Positions 48,589-56,940 of a DNA stretch of 64,000 nt are shown here, piece after piece. The DNA is from JAWLHA01 sp041690535 (GTDB lineage Bacteria > Pseudomonadota > Gammaproteobacteria > Thiohalomonadales > Thiohalomonadaceae). The first letter of the stretch is position 1; each line of letters begins with the position of its first letter. Where the stretch lies: assembly GCA_041690535.1 (NCBI GenBank), contig JAWLHA010000004.1, positions 62,001-126,000 on the forward strand, read 5' to 3'. Both the position numbers and the translations under genes were made by a program. The notes below the pieces were generated by a model. The model was given only the letters and a program-made list of their open reading frames with translations. It did no database searches and was not told where the DNA came from.

Positions 48589-51482
48589 AACGACGCAGGA
48601 TCCCCACAGCCACCTACCGGCTGCAATTCAACCAGGGCTTCACCCTGCGCGATGCAGCCAGCCTCGTGCCCTATCTGGCCAAGCTCGGGATCAGCCACTG
48701 CTACGCCTCCCCCTATTTGCGAGCACGAACCGGCAGCCCTCACGGTTACGATATCGTCGACCACAACGCCCTGAATCCCGACATCGGGGACATGAACGAC
48801 CTGGAGACCTTTGTCCGCCGCCTGGCAGAGCACGGCATGGGGCAGATCCTCGATCTGGTCCCCAATCACATGGGCGTGTTCGGGGACGACAACGCCTGGT
48901 GGCTGGATGTGCTGGAAAATGGGCCGGCGGCCGAGGCGGCACCCTACTTTGATATCGACTGGCACCCCGTCAAGCAGGCGCTGCAGGGGAAGTTGCTGGT
49001 GCCGGTGCTCGGCGGTCACTATGGATCGGCCCTCGAGAATGGCGAGCTGGCACTGTGGTTCGATGCTGGTCGCGGTGAATTCTGCGTCCGCTACTACGAG
49101 CACCGCTTTCCCCTGGACCCGGCCAGCTACCCGCAAATCATCGACGATCGCCTCGAGCGGCTGGAGGAGCGGCTCGAGCGTGACGCCCCGGCCTTCCTCG
49201 AGCTGCGAAGCCTCTCGACCGCCTTCAGCCATCTGCCCGCCCGCTGGGAGACGGCCCCGGAAAAACTGGAGGAGCGCCGCCGGGACAAGGAAATTCACAA
49301 AAAGCATCTGGCCGAGCTGTGCAGCCGGAGCGAGCCCATCGCCAGCTATTTGCACCAGACCGTCGCTGCGTTCAATGGCCAGGACGAGGATCGCCGAAGC
49401 TTCGACAAGCTGCACCGGCTGCTGGAGTCTCAGGCCTACCGGCTCGCCTACTGGCAGGTGGCTTCCGATGAGATCAACTACCGGCGCTTTTTCGACATCA
49501 ATCACCTTGCCGGCCTGCGCATGGAAAACCCGGAGGTGTTCGACGCCACCCATCGCTTTGTGGGAGAGCTGATCGAAAGCGGCAAGCTCGACGGATTGCG
49601 CATCGATCACCCCGACGGCCTGTATGACCCCCTGGCCTACTGCCGACGGCTCAAGAGCAGTGTGCACCCGCCTCGGGACGCCATCGAGCAGACCGACCCG
49701 ATCACCGCGCCTGACTACTACCTCGTAGTGGAGAAGATTCTCGCCAGCTACGAACGGCTTCCCGGCGAATGGCCGGTGCATGGAACGACCGGGTACGACT
49801 TCGCCAACCTGGTCAATGGCCTGCTCGTCTATGGCGAGGCCGAAACCGAGTTGACCCGTCTGTACAGCCGTTTCATGGGTCACCGATTCGACTTCGATGA
49901 GCTGTTGTACGAGCGCAAGCGGCTCATCGTTGAAGTGCAGCTCTCCAGCGAACTGACCGTGTTGGCCAACCTGCTGGACAACATTGCCCAGACCAACCGC
50001 CACACACGTGACTTCACCCTCAATGGCCTGCGAAATGCGCTGATGATGGTCGTAGCCTGCTTTCCGGTATACCGCACCTATGTCACCGCAGAGCAGGTCT
50101 CCGAGGAAGACCGGCGCTATGTGGAGTGGGCGGTGGCTCAGGCAAAAAAACGGAGTCCGGCCGGGGACGTCAGCATCTTCGATTTTATCCGCGACATCCT
50201 TCTCCTTGAGCATGCCCAGAAGCGCAGCGAGGACAATCTCGCCGGCGCCCTCCGGTTCGCCATGAAGTTCCAGCAGTACACCGCCCCGGTGATGGCCAAG
50301 GCACTGGAGGACACGACCTTTTACATCTACAACCGGCTGGTGTCACTCAATGACGTGGGGGGCGACCCGCGCCGGTTCGGCATCTCCCTGGCCGCGTTTC
50401 ACCGCAATAACCAGGAGCGCCAACAGCACTGGCCCTACGCCATGATTGCCACCTCCACCCACGATGCCAAGCGGAGCGAGGATGTGCGCGCCCGCATCAA
50501 TGTCCTCTCCGAGATGCCCGACGCCTGGCAACGCCACTTGGCCCGCTGGAGCCGCATCAACCGCAACAAGAAGGTGGTGGTGGACGGGAAGCCCGCCCCA
50601 TCGCGCAACAGCGAATACCTGCTCTACCAGACCCTGCTCGGGGCATGGCCCCTGGAGACCCTGGACGAGCAAGGGCTCGCGGCTTTTCGCGAACGTATTC
50701 GGGAGTACATGTTGAAGGCGGTCAAGGAGGCGAAGGTCCATACCTCCTGGATCAACCCGAACACTGCCTACGAGCAGGCCGTCGGCCAATTCGTGGAAGC
50801 CCTGCTTGGCGACGGCAGCGGGCAGAACCGCTTTCTCTCCGATTTCCTCCCCTTCCAGCAGTTGATAGCCCACTTCGGAATGCTCAACAGCCTTACCCAA
50901 ACGGTCCTCAAGCTCACAGCACCCGGCGTTCCCGACATCTACCAGGGAAACGAGCTGTGGGACTTCAGCCTGGTCGACCCCGACAATCGAAGGGCGGTCG
51001 ATTATGCCAAGCGGAAAACCCTGCTGAAACGCATCGAGAAAGCAAGGAACCGCCCGGCACTGATGCATCAGTTGCTCGAGAACCTGGCCGATGGGCGCGC
51101 CAAGCTGTACATCACCCAAACCTTGCTCCAGCTGCGCCGCCGCTGTCCAGAACTCCTCGGGGAGGGTCAGTACATCCCCTTGAGCGGTGAGGGGGAGAGG
51201 GCAGATCACCTCTGTGCATTCGCCCGCCGCCACGACGGGCAGACGCTTATCACCGTGACACCCCGCTGGTATGCCCGCCTCATGGCATGCAGTACCGATC
51301 GGTGCATCGGCCGCACCGTCTGGGGGGAGGATCGGCTGCTCCTGCCGGAGCCCCTGGGGGCAGAGAGTTACGAGAATATCTTCAGTGGACAACTCCACGC
51401 GCCCGGGGAAGGCCTGCTGGTGGCGGAGCTGTTGCGCGATTTCCCGGTCGGGGTCCTGATCGCCGGCGCACCGGCAATGTAG
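48585..51482 (+). CDS. treY: Maltooligosyltrehalose synthase
   Basis: TreY turns the reducing-end glucose of a maltooligosaccharide into a terminal alpha,alpha-1,1-linked trehalose unit. The 965-residue GH13 enzyme begins PTATYRLQFNQGFTLRDAA. It has DLVPNHMGV near 90-98, the catalytic LRIDHPDGLYDP near 337-348, and a late VPDIYQGNELWDFSLVDPDN near 784-803, all typical of TreY. It is the last gene of the trehalose cluster and faces the ygfX-sdh operon. Confidence 0.95.
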   Translation: MKRRRIPTATYRLQFNQGFTLRDAASLVPYLAKLGISHCYASPYLRARTGSPHGYDIVDHNALNPDIGDMNDLETFVRRLAEHGMGQILDLVPNHMGVFGDDNAWWLDVLENGPAAEAAPYFDIDWHPVKQALQGKLLVPVLGGHYGSALENGELALWFDAGRGEFCVRYYEHRFPLDPASYPQIIDDRLERLEERLERDAPAFLELRSLSTAFSHLPARWETAPEKLEERRRDKEIHKKHLAELCSRSEPIASYLHQTVAAFNGQDEDRRSFDKLHRLLESQAYRLAYWQVASDEINYRRFFDINHLAGLRMENPEVFDATHRFVGELIESGKLDGLRIDHPDGLYDPLAYCRRLKSSVHPPRDAIEQTDPITAPDYYLVVEKILASYERLPGEWPVHGTTGYDFANLVNGLLVYGEAETELTRLYSRFMGHRFDFDELLYERKRLIVEVQLSSELTVLANLLDNIAQTNRHTRDFTLNGLRNALMMVVACFPVYRTYVTAEQVSEEDRRYVEWAVAQAKKRSPAGDVSIFDFIRDILLLEHAQKRSEDNLAGALRFAMKFQQYTAPVMAKALEDTTFYIYNRLVSLNDVGGDPRRFGISLAAFHRNNQERQQHWPYAMIATSTHDAKRSEDVRARINVLSEMPDAWQRHLARWSRINRNKKVVVDGKPAPSRNSEYLLYQTLLGAWPLETLDEQGLAAFRERIREYMLKAVKEAKVHTSWINPNTAYEQAVGQFVEALLGDGSGQNRFLSDFLPFQQLIAHFGMLNSLTQTVLKLTAPGVPDIYQGNELWDFSLVDPDNRRAVDYAKRKTLLKRIEKARNRPALMHQLLENLADGRAKLYITQTLLQLRRRCPELLGEGQYIPLSGEGERADHLCAFARRHDGQTLITVTPRWYARLMACSTDRCIGRTVWGEDRLLLPEPLGAESYENIFSGQLHAPGEGLLVAELLRDFPVGVLIAGAPAM

Positions 51483-51554
51483 TGCTCGGCAGGCTGCGTG
51501 CGCCTGGATCTCCCTTCACGCAGCCGCTTGTAGCCGGAAGGCGGGGCCCCCGGA

Positions 51555-52010
51555 TCAGACAGGCGGTGGTCCGTACCCCGTGCGCTCCAGTCTGAGACGA
51601 ACCCGCAGGCGACGCAGAGCCTGCTCCTCCACCCCATCCGGGCACAACACCAGGGAACGGCTCCGACGAGCCCCCACCGCCCTGAAATTCAGGATGACGC
51701 ACCAGGGCGTGACGTAGGCCCCGGGCAGGAGGTTCAGATCGGGGCGCTCTCCTTCCCGGTTCCACTGCCAGGTCCCGGTTTCGTGCCAAACCAATCGTTC
51801 TACCCGTCCGTGAAGCCCCGGCTGGCTGCGCCACGCAGAGAGAAACGCAAGGGCAACGCCGAGCGAACCGACGAGCTTGACAGGCGTGGGCAGCGGCGCG
51901 GCCCACATCCAGGCAATGGCCCCGCCATGGGCGGCCACGGCCAACCCGCGAAACCAGCGGGAAGCCCCGATTTCAAGGTGCAACGGAGCTGCGTATTGCT
52001 TCGACGACAT
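51555..52010 (-). CDS. ygfX: YgfX/CptA-type membrane protein
   Basis: A 151-residue protein with two adjacent hydrophobic segments (about 22-40 and 43-60) followed by a soluble domain. The layout and the PLHLEIGASRWFRGL start resemble YgfX, the partner of SdhE(YgfY) in other gammaproteobacteria. That pair was once described as a toxin-antitoxin system; a toxic role here is unproven. It overlaps sdhE by 38 bp. Confidence 0.7.
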   Translation of the reverse strand: MSSKQYAAPLHLEIGASRWFRGLAVAAHGGAIAWMWAAPLPTPVKLVGSLGVALAFLSAWRSQPGLHGRVERLVWHETGTWQWNREGERPDLNLLPGAYVTPWCVILNFRAVGARRSRSLVLCPDGVEEQALRRLRVRLRLERTGYGPPPV

Positions 52011-52218
52011 TTTGAAGTTCCCTCTCCCTGAAGTGCTCCATGCCGATGAGGTGCCTGTAGAGGAGCGGATCGGGCAGGCACAGCAAGCGGCCGAAGGCCT
52101 CCTCTCCTTCGCGGCCCAGCTGGCCGTAGCCCCGCGCGAGGAATCCCTGAAGCAGCAGGTCCAGCTCCAGCATACCCCGACGGCAGCGCCACGCCACTCG
52201 TGTTCTCTGGTCGCCCAT
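51973..52218 (-). CDS. sdhE: Succinate dehydrogenase assembly factor SdhE
   Basis: SdhE (YgfY) promotes covalent FAD attachment to SdhA. From ATG 52216-52218 (MGDQRTRVAWRCRRGMLELD) it has 81 residues, and the conserved RRGM(L)ELDLLL motif is at 12-22. The reading frame extends upstream into sdhB, but the family begins just before this motif. Its first base overlaps the last base of the sdhB stop codon, directly linking it to sdhB. Confidence 0.93.
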   Translation of the reverse strand: MGDQRTRVAWRCRRGMLELDLLLQGFLARGYGQLGREGEEAFGRLLCLPDPLLYRHLIGMEHFRERELQNVVEAIRSSVAP

Positions 52219-52916
52219 CAGCTTCGATGTTTGAGCATCATCTGTTTGATAAGACCGATTGCCCGGGTGGGGTTGAGCCCCTTGGGACAGGCGGCGGCAC
52301 AGTTCATGATGGAGTGGCACCGGAACAGACGATAGGGGTCGTCCAGGGCGGCGAGCCGCTCGTCCCGGGCCTGATCGCGACTATCCGCCAGAAAGCGCCA
52401 CGCCTGCAAGAGGGCGGCGGGACCGTGAAACCTCTCCGGGTTCCACCAGTGGGAGGGGCATGCGGTGGTGCAGCAGGCGCAGAGAATGCACTCATACTGC
52501 CCATCGAGGCGGTCCCGCTCCTCCGGAGACTGGAGATACTCGTGCTCCGGCTCGGGGTCGTTCACAATCAGGTAGGGCTTCACCGCCCTGTATTGGCGGT
52601 AGAACGACCCCATGTCCACCACCAGGTCACGAATCACCGGCAGACCCGGTAACGGCCGCACGGTGACAGGCTCCGCCAGGCCCGCCAAGGGGGTGACGCA
52701 ACCAAGCGTGTTGCGACCGTTGACGTTCAGCCCGTCCGACCCGCAGACCCCCTCGCCGCAAGAGTGGCGGAAGGTGAGTGTCTCGTCCTGCTCCCCCTTG
52801 ATGCGCAGCAGGGCGTCGCGAAGCATGCTCCCGGACGGCATCCCATCAAGCGCATAGGCCCGCATGGAGGGCTCCGAATCGGTCTCGGGGTTGTAGCGGT
52901 AGATCAGGAAACGCAT
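52218..52916 (-). CDS. sdhB: Succinate dehydrogenase iron-sulfur subunit
   Basis: Carries electrons from SdhA to quinone in complex II. The 232 residues include the [2Fe-2S] cysteines (CGEGVCGSDG near 54-63, then a later C), the [4Fe-4S] motif CILCACCTTACP near 144-155 and the [3Fe-4S] set CHSIMNCAAACPKG near 201-214. It lies 59 bp downstream of sdhA and precedes sdhE. Confidence 0.97.
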   Translation of the reverse strand: MRFLIYRYNPETDSEPSMRAYALDGMPSGSMLRDALLRIKGEQDETLTFRHSCGEGVCGSDGLNVNGRNTLGCVTPLAGLAEPVTVRPLPGLPVIRDLVVDMGSFYRQYRAVKPYLIVNDPEPEHEYLQSPEERDRLDGQYECILCACCTTACPSHWWNPERFHGPAALLQAWRFLADSRDQARDERLAALDDPYRLFRCHSIMNCAAACPKGLNPTRAIGLIKQMMLKHRS

Positions 52917-52975
52917 GGCGATTTACCGAAGGGCCTGTCACGGACAGGCTGCCCGTTGGTGCACCCAGCGGCCAC

Positions 52976-54736
52976 TCAGTACACTCTCGGTTTTGGGGGA
53001 AACGGCTCGACGCTCAACGGCGTGAGACGAACCGGCTTGGTGTCGACGCGGCGCCCCTCCCGATAGAAGAGCGTGTGTCTCAACCAGGCGACATCATCCC
53101 GCTCCGGGTAGTCGATCCGCGAGTGGGCACCGCGGCTCTCCCTGCGCGCCAAGGCACAGGTGACGGTGGCCAGCGCCAAGTCCACCAGGTTTTCCAGCTC
53201 GAACGCCTCGATACGGGCGGTGTTGAACACCCTGCTACGGTCCTTCAGGTGCGCATTCTCCACCCGCTCCTTCAGGGCAATCACCTTTTGCACCCCTTCT
53301 GCAAGCATCGCCTCCGTGCGGAACACCCCGCAGTAGGTTTCCATGGTGCGCTGCAGTTCGGTGCGCAGGGCATCAACGGACTCCCCTTCTCTGCCCTGGT
53401 CCCAGCGCTGAAGGTGCGCCATGGCTGCGTCGATGCTCTCCGGATTCATCGGCCGGTGGTGGCGGTTGCCCCGAAGGAAATCGATGATGTGATCCCCGGC
53501 AGCCCGGCCAAACACCACGATGTCCAGCAGCGAATTCCCCCCGAGACGATTGGCCCCATGGACCGACACACAGGCACACTCCCCCACGGCGTACAGGCCC
53601 GTGATGGCCTCCTCCCCTCCCCCGGCCGGCACGACCACTTGGCCGAAACGGTTGGTGGGGATGCCCCCCATGGTGTAGTGGGCGGTGGGATAGACAGGAA
53701 TGGGCTCTCTCACCGGATCGATGCGGAGAAAGGTGCGTGCCATCTCCCGGACCCCCGGCAAGCGCTTGGCGATCACCTGCTCGCCCAGATGGTCAATCCT
53801 CAACAGCACATGATCGCCGGTGGGCCCGCAGCCTCTCCCCTCTTGCACCTCGGTGTAAATGGCCCGGCTCACCACATCCCGGCTGGCCAGGTCCCGCGCG
53901 CGGGGCGCGTAGCGCTCCATGAAACGCTCCCCCTCGCCATTGAGCAGGTAGCCGCCTTCGCCGCGTGCCCCTTCGGTGATGAGCATTCCCTTGCCGGCAA
54001 CGCCGGTGGGGTGGAACTGAAAGAACTCCATGTCCTGCAAGGGAATGCCCGCACGCAGGGCCATGGCCATGCCATCCCCGGTATTGATGCGGGCGTTGGT
54101 GCTGGTGCGAAACAGCTGCCCGGCCCCCCCGGTGGCAATGAGGGTGGTCTTGGCCTCGATGAGCAGCGGCTCGCCCGTCTCAATCTCCAGCAGCAGCGCC
54201 CCAAGCACGCGGCCCTGCCCGTCCCGGATCAGATCGATGGCGAAGAATTCGTCAAAAAAGCGGGTCCTGGCGCGGATATTCTGCTGGTAGAGGGCGTGCA
54301 GCAGCGCATGGCCGGTGCGATCCGCGGCAGCGCATGTTCTGGCGGCCTGCTCTTGGCCAAAGTTCTGACTCTGCCCCCCAAAGGGCCGCTGGTAGATCTT
54401 GCCGTTACGCAGCCGCGAAAACGGCACGCCGGCGCGCTCGAGTTCCACCACCAGACGCGACGCGGCCCGGCACATATACTCGATGGCGTCCTGATCTCCC
54501 AGGTAATCGCTGCCCTTGACCGTATCGTACATGTGCCAATGCCAACTGTCGGGCGACACATTGGCGAGGGCCGCATTGATCCCGCCTTGGGCGGCGACGG
54601 TATGGGAACGTATAGGAAACACCTTCGACACGACCGCCACGGCTGTCTCGGCACGGGCCAGCTGCAGGGAAGCGCGCAGGCCCGCGCCACCGGCACCGAT
54701 CACCAGGCAATCGAAGCTCTGCCGCGCAAGTCTCAT
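52976..54736 (-). CDS. sdhA: Succinate dehydrogenase flavoprotein subunit
   Basis: Catalytic subunit that oxidises succinate to fumarate. I start at ATG 54734-54736 (MRLARQSFDCLVIGAGGAG), which overlaps the sdhD stop by 4 bp and gives 586 residues. The longer open frame into sdhD lacks family sequence. The FAD motif is VIGAGGAGLRASL near 12-24, the flavinylated histidine is in RSHTVAAQGGINAA near 43-56, and substrate-binding residues lie in HPTGVAGKGMLITEG and HGANRLGGNSLLD. Confidence 0.97.
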   Translation of the reverse strand: MRLARQSFDCLVIGAGGAGLRASLQLARAETAVAVVSKVFPIRSHTVAAQGGINAALANVSPDSWHWHMYDTVKGSDYLGDQDAIEYMCRAASRLVVELERAGVPFSRLRNGKIYQRPFGGQSQNFGQEQAARTCAAADRTGHALLHALYQQNIRARTRFFDEFFAIDLIRDGQGRVLGALLLEIETGEPLLIEAKTTLIATGGAGQLFRTSTNARINTGDGMAMALRAGIPLQDMEFFQFHPTGVAGKGMLITEGARGEGGYLLNGEGERFMERYAPRARDLASRDVVSRAIYTEVQEGRGCGPTGDHVLLRIDHLGEQVIAKRLPGVREMARTFLRIDPVREPIPVYPTAHYTMGGIPTNRFGQVVVPAGGGEEAITGLYAVGECACVSVHGANRLGGNSLLDIVVFGRAAGDHIIDFLRGNRHHRPMNPESIDAAMAHLQRWDQGREGESVDALRTELQRTMETYCGVFRTEAMLAEGVQKVIALKERVENAHLKDRSRVFNTARIEAFELENLVDLALATVTCALARRESRGAHSRIDYPERDDVAWLRHTLFYREGRRVDTKPVRLTPLSVEPFPPKPRVY

Positions 54737-55074
54737 GAGGCGACCACCTTCACGCCAATCCCAACCGTCCAAATACCCAACAGCAGGAGCCAGGCAGCAA
54801 TTGCGCCCAGCAGAACAAGACGTAGTGCCGGGCGCGCCGCCGTGTAGTCGAGAACCACATTGCGCACACCGACCCAGGCGTGAAACAGCACGGCCACAAC
54901 CAACAGCCCGCCCGCCCCCCCGACCAGGGGTCGCCGGATCAGCGCCAGCCACTCCTCATGGGTCGATGGCGTTTGCAGCGACACCAAAAGCACCATGGGA
55001 AGGGCCAACAGCATGTAAACGGCGCTGATGCGCTGCACCACCCAGGCGCGCAACCCCGACAGCAGAGAGTTCAT
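54733..55074 (-). CDS. sdhD: Succinate dehydrogenase membrane anchor subunit
   Basis: A 113-residue anchor with three hydrophobic helices (about 14-34, 54-74 and 88-108). The heme-ligand region HAWVGVRNVVLDY lies near 66-78. With SdhC it binds heme b and the quinone site. It overlaps sdhC and sdhA by 4 bp on either side. Confidence 0.93.
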   Translation of the reverse strand: MNSLLSGLRAWVVQRISAVYMLLALPMVLLVSLQTPSTHEEWLALIRRPLVGGAGGLLVVAVLFHAWVGVRNVVLDYTAARPALRLVLLGAIAAWLLLLGIWTVGIGVKVVAS

Positions 55075-55451
55075 ATGAGCACAAGGGCGAGTACCACTGC
55101 CGCCGCGGCGGCGAACACGCTGACGCCCACTGCGGTACGCCGGGCGAGCGCGAATTCCGTTCCCCGGCCCAGGTCCAGCAGCAGCAGCCGCAGGCCGGCG
55201 GCAAGATGGTGGAAAAAGGCCCAGCCGGCCACGACCAGGAAGAGCCTGCCCGGCGTGCTGCCCAACTGACCCATGGTCGCCTCGAACTCCTCCGGGCCGC
55301 GCAGGGATTGGTCCAGAAAATAGAGTAACGGGGGTAACGCAATGAACAGCAGCGTGCCGGAGATCCGGTGCAGTATGGAGGTAACCGCTGTCGGCGGGAG
55401 CCGAATAGCGAAAAGGTTGAGGAAAACCGGCCGTTGTGCATGTGTTCCCAT
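55071..55451 (-). CDS. sdhC: Succinate dehydrogenase cytochrome b556 subunit
   Basis: A 126-residue anchor from ATG 55449-55451 (MGTHAQRPVFLNL). The longer reading frame runs through mobile element copy 4 and is not protein-like. SdhC features visible are TSILHRISGTLLF near 23-35, a histidine-rich helix start FFHHLAAGLRLLLLDLG near 78-94 and three hydrophobic helices. It is the first gene of sdhCDAB-sdhE-ygfX, and its promoter must lie next to or within element copy 4. Confidence 0.93.
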   Translation of the reverse strand: MGTHAQRPVFLNLFAIRLPPTAVTSILHRISGTLLFIALPPLLYFLDQSLRGPEEFEATMGQLGSTPGRLFLVVAGWAFFHHLAAGLRLLLLDLGRGTEFALARRTAVGVSVFAAAAAVVLALVLI

Positions 55452-55496
55452 GGTTAGGAAGTCTAGTCCGGATTTCACACCGATGACGGCGAGAAA

Positions 55497-55763
55497 CAGG
55501 GTAAACGCATACTTACCCAAGAGCGATGTAAGTCCTTGAAAGCAGGTCGACGGCCGCATGGATGGGTGCAAGGACGCACTTATGCCGCGGGAGGGCAGGA
55601 TGCCCGGAGCGGCCGCGGCCGTCGAGCGTACAGGGCTGGAAGATGATTGCTCCTGCATAATCTTCACTCCCGACATCCATGTCGGTCGTATTCACAGCGG
55701 ACCTGCTTTCAAGGACTTACATCGCTCACAGCACGGCCACGACGTGATTATGCGTTTACCCTG
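55497..55763. mobile_element. Palindromic MITE-like element, copy 4 (267 bp, long form)
   Basis: Starts CAGGGTAAACGCATACTTA and ends TTATGCGTTTACCCTG, with inner arms GAGCGATGTAAGTCCTTGAA and TTCAAGGACTTACATCGCTC. A perfect 10-bp target duplication, CGGCGAGAAA, flanks it (55487-55496 and 55764-55773). An extra ~70-bp GC-rich block after the left inner arm, absent from copies 1 and 2, is bounded by GACGGCCG and CGGCCGTC. It lies 46 bp upstream of sdhC and between sdhC and ygfZ. Confidence 0.93.
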
Positions 55764-55874
55764 CGGCGAGAAATCTCCGCTGGACAGGGCCAAGGGAGTG
55801 TCCAGTATTATCACGGGCGACCGGGTCCGCTATGATTGGCTGACTTTGGAACTAAGGAAATCAGGAGTCCCCAA

Positions 55875-56930
55875 ATGCAGACCGAGTGGCAGACCTTTCT
55901 CGAAGACCTCGGAGCCAATGTCGTCGATGGCCTGGTCGCGGATTTCGGCGATCCCGGCGCCGAGCTCAAGGCCCTGGGCGGTGACGTCGTGGCGGACCTC
56001 TCCCACTACGGACTCATTGCGGCCACGGGGGATGACGCCCTGGACTTTCTCCAGGGACAGCTCAGCAATGACGTCAGGGAAGTCTCCGAGGAACACCACC
56101 AGCTGAGCGCCTATTGCAGCCCCAAGGGGCGGGCGCTGGCCCTGGTTCGCCTGTTCAGGCGCCCGGAGGGCTACTACCTGCGCCTTCCGCAGGAACTTGT
56201 GGAGCCAACCCTGAAACGCTTGCGGATGTACGTATTGCGCTCGAAGGTGATGCTTGGAGACAGCGGCGAACAACTGGTGCGGTTCGGCATTTCCGGGCCC
56301 CAGACGCCCGCCCTCCTTGCCGGGCTGATGGGCAGCGTCCCCGAGGCCGTGGACACCTCGGTCACCCGGGACGGGGTAACACTGCTTCGGATCGCCGGAA
56401 CCGAGCCCCGCTTCGAGATCTATGGGCCGGTCGAACCCATGAAGGAGCATTGGCGCGCCCTGGCCCACGCGGTGCACCCGGTGGGGGCAGCGGCTTGGGG
56501 GCTTCTGGAGGTGCGCGCTGGCCTGCCCAATGTCTATCAAGGTACTGTGGAGGCCTTCGTCCCCCAGATGATGAACCTGCAGCTGGTGAATGGGCTCAGT
56601 TTTCGCAAGGGGTGTTACCCCGGCCAGGAAGTGGTGGCGCGCATGCAGTACCTGGGCAAGCTCAAGCGCCGCATGTATCTCGCCCACTTGGAGACCGAGA
56701 CCGCTCCGCGCCCGGGCGATGAGCTCAATGCGAAGGAGTCCGAAAGCGGCCAGGGCGCCGGCCGTATCGTCGAAGCCCACCCCGCGCCCGAGGGTGGCTA
56801 CGACCTGCTGGCGGTCGTACAGATCGACGCAGCGGAGGGGGGAGAGGTAAACTTGGGCCCCTCGGGTGACGTCCTGCATTTCCGTCCCCTGCCGTACACG
56901 TTTGAAAAAGAAGAAGACCGGCCGCAGTGA
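55875..56930 (+). CDS. ygfZ: YgfZ-type folate-binding iron-sulfur maintenance protein
   Basis: A GcvT-like tetrahydrofolate-binding protein that supports certain iron-sulfur enzymes. From ATG 55875 (MQTEWQTFLEDLG), preceded by AGGAG at 55863-55867, it has 351 residues. DALDFLQGQLSND lies near 52-64 and the family motif KGCYPGQEVVARMQYLG near 246-262. It is divergent from sdhC, across mobile element copy 4. Confidence 0.95.
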   Translation: MQTEWQTFLEDLGANVVDGLVADFGDPGAELKALGGDVVADLSHYGLIAATGDDALDFLQGQLSNDVREVSEEHHQLSAYCSPKGRALALVRLFRRPEGYYLRLPQELVEPTLKRLRMYVLRSKVMLGDSGEQLVRFGISGPQTPALLAGLMGSVPEAVDTSVTRDGVTLLRIAGTEPRFEIYGPVEPMKEHWRALAHAVHPVGAAAWGLLEVRAGLPNVYQGTVEAFVPQMMNLQLVNGLSFRKGCYPGQEVVARMQYLGKLKRRMYLAHLETETAPRPGDELNAKESESGQGAGRIVEAHPAPEGGYDLLAVVQIDAAEGGEVNLGPSGDVLHFRPLPYTFEKEEDRPQ

Positions 56931-56940
56931 GGAGAAGAGA

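Noticed and set aside
48363..50213. 616-codon minus-strand frame opposite treZ/treY
   Set aside because: Antisense shadow; treY is complete on the other strand.
53075..54847. 590-codon plus-strand frame opposite sdhA
   Set aside because: Antisense shadow of a complete SdhA.
55452..55676. N-terminal extension of sdhC through mobile element copy 4
   Set aside because: The sequence is the element's own repeat and not SdhC-like. A similar peptide (VKIMQEQS) appears in the same frame of copy 1, which shows it is repeat-derived.
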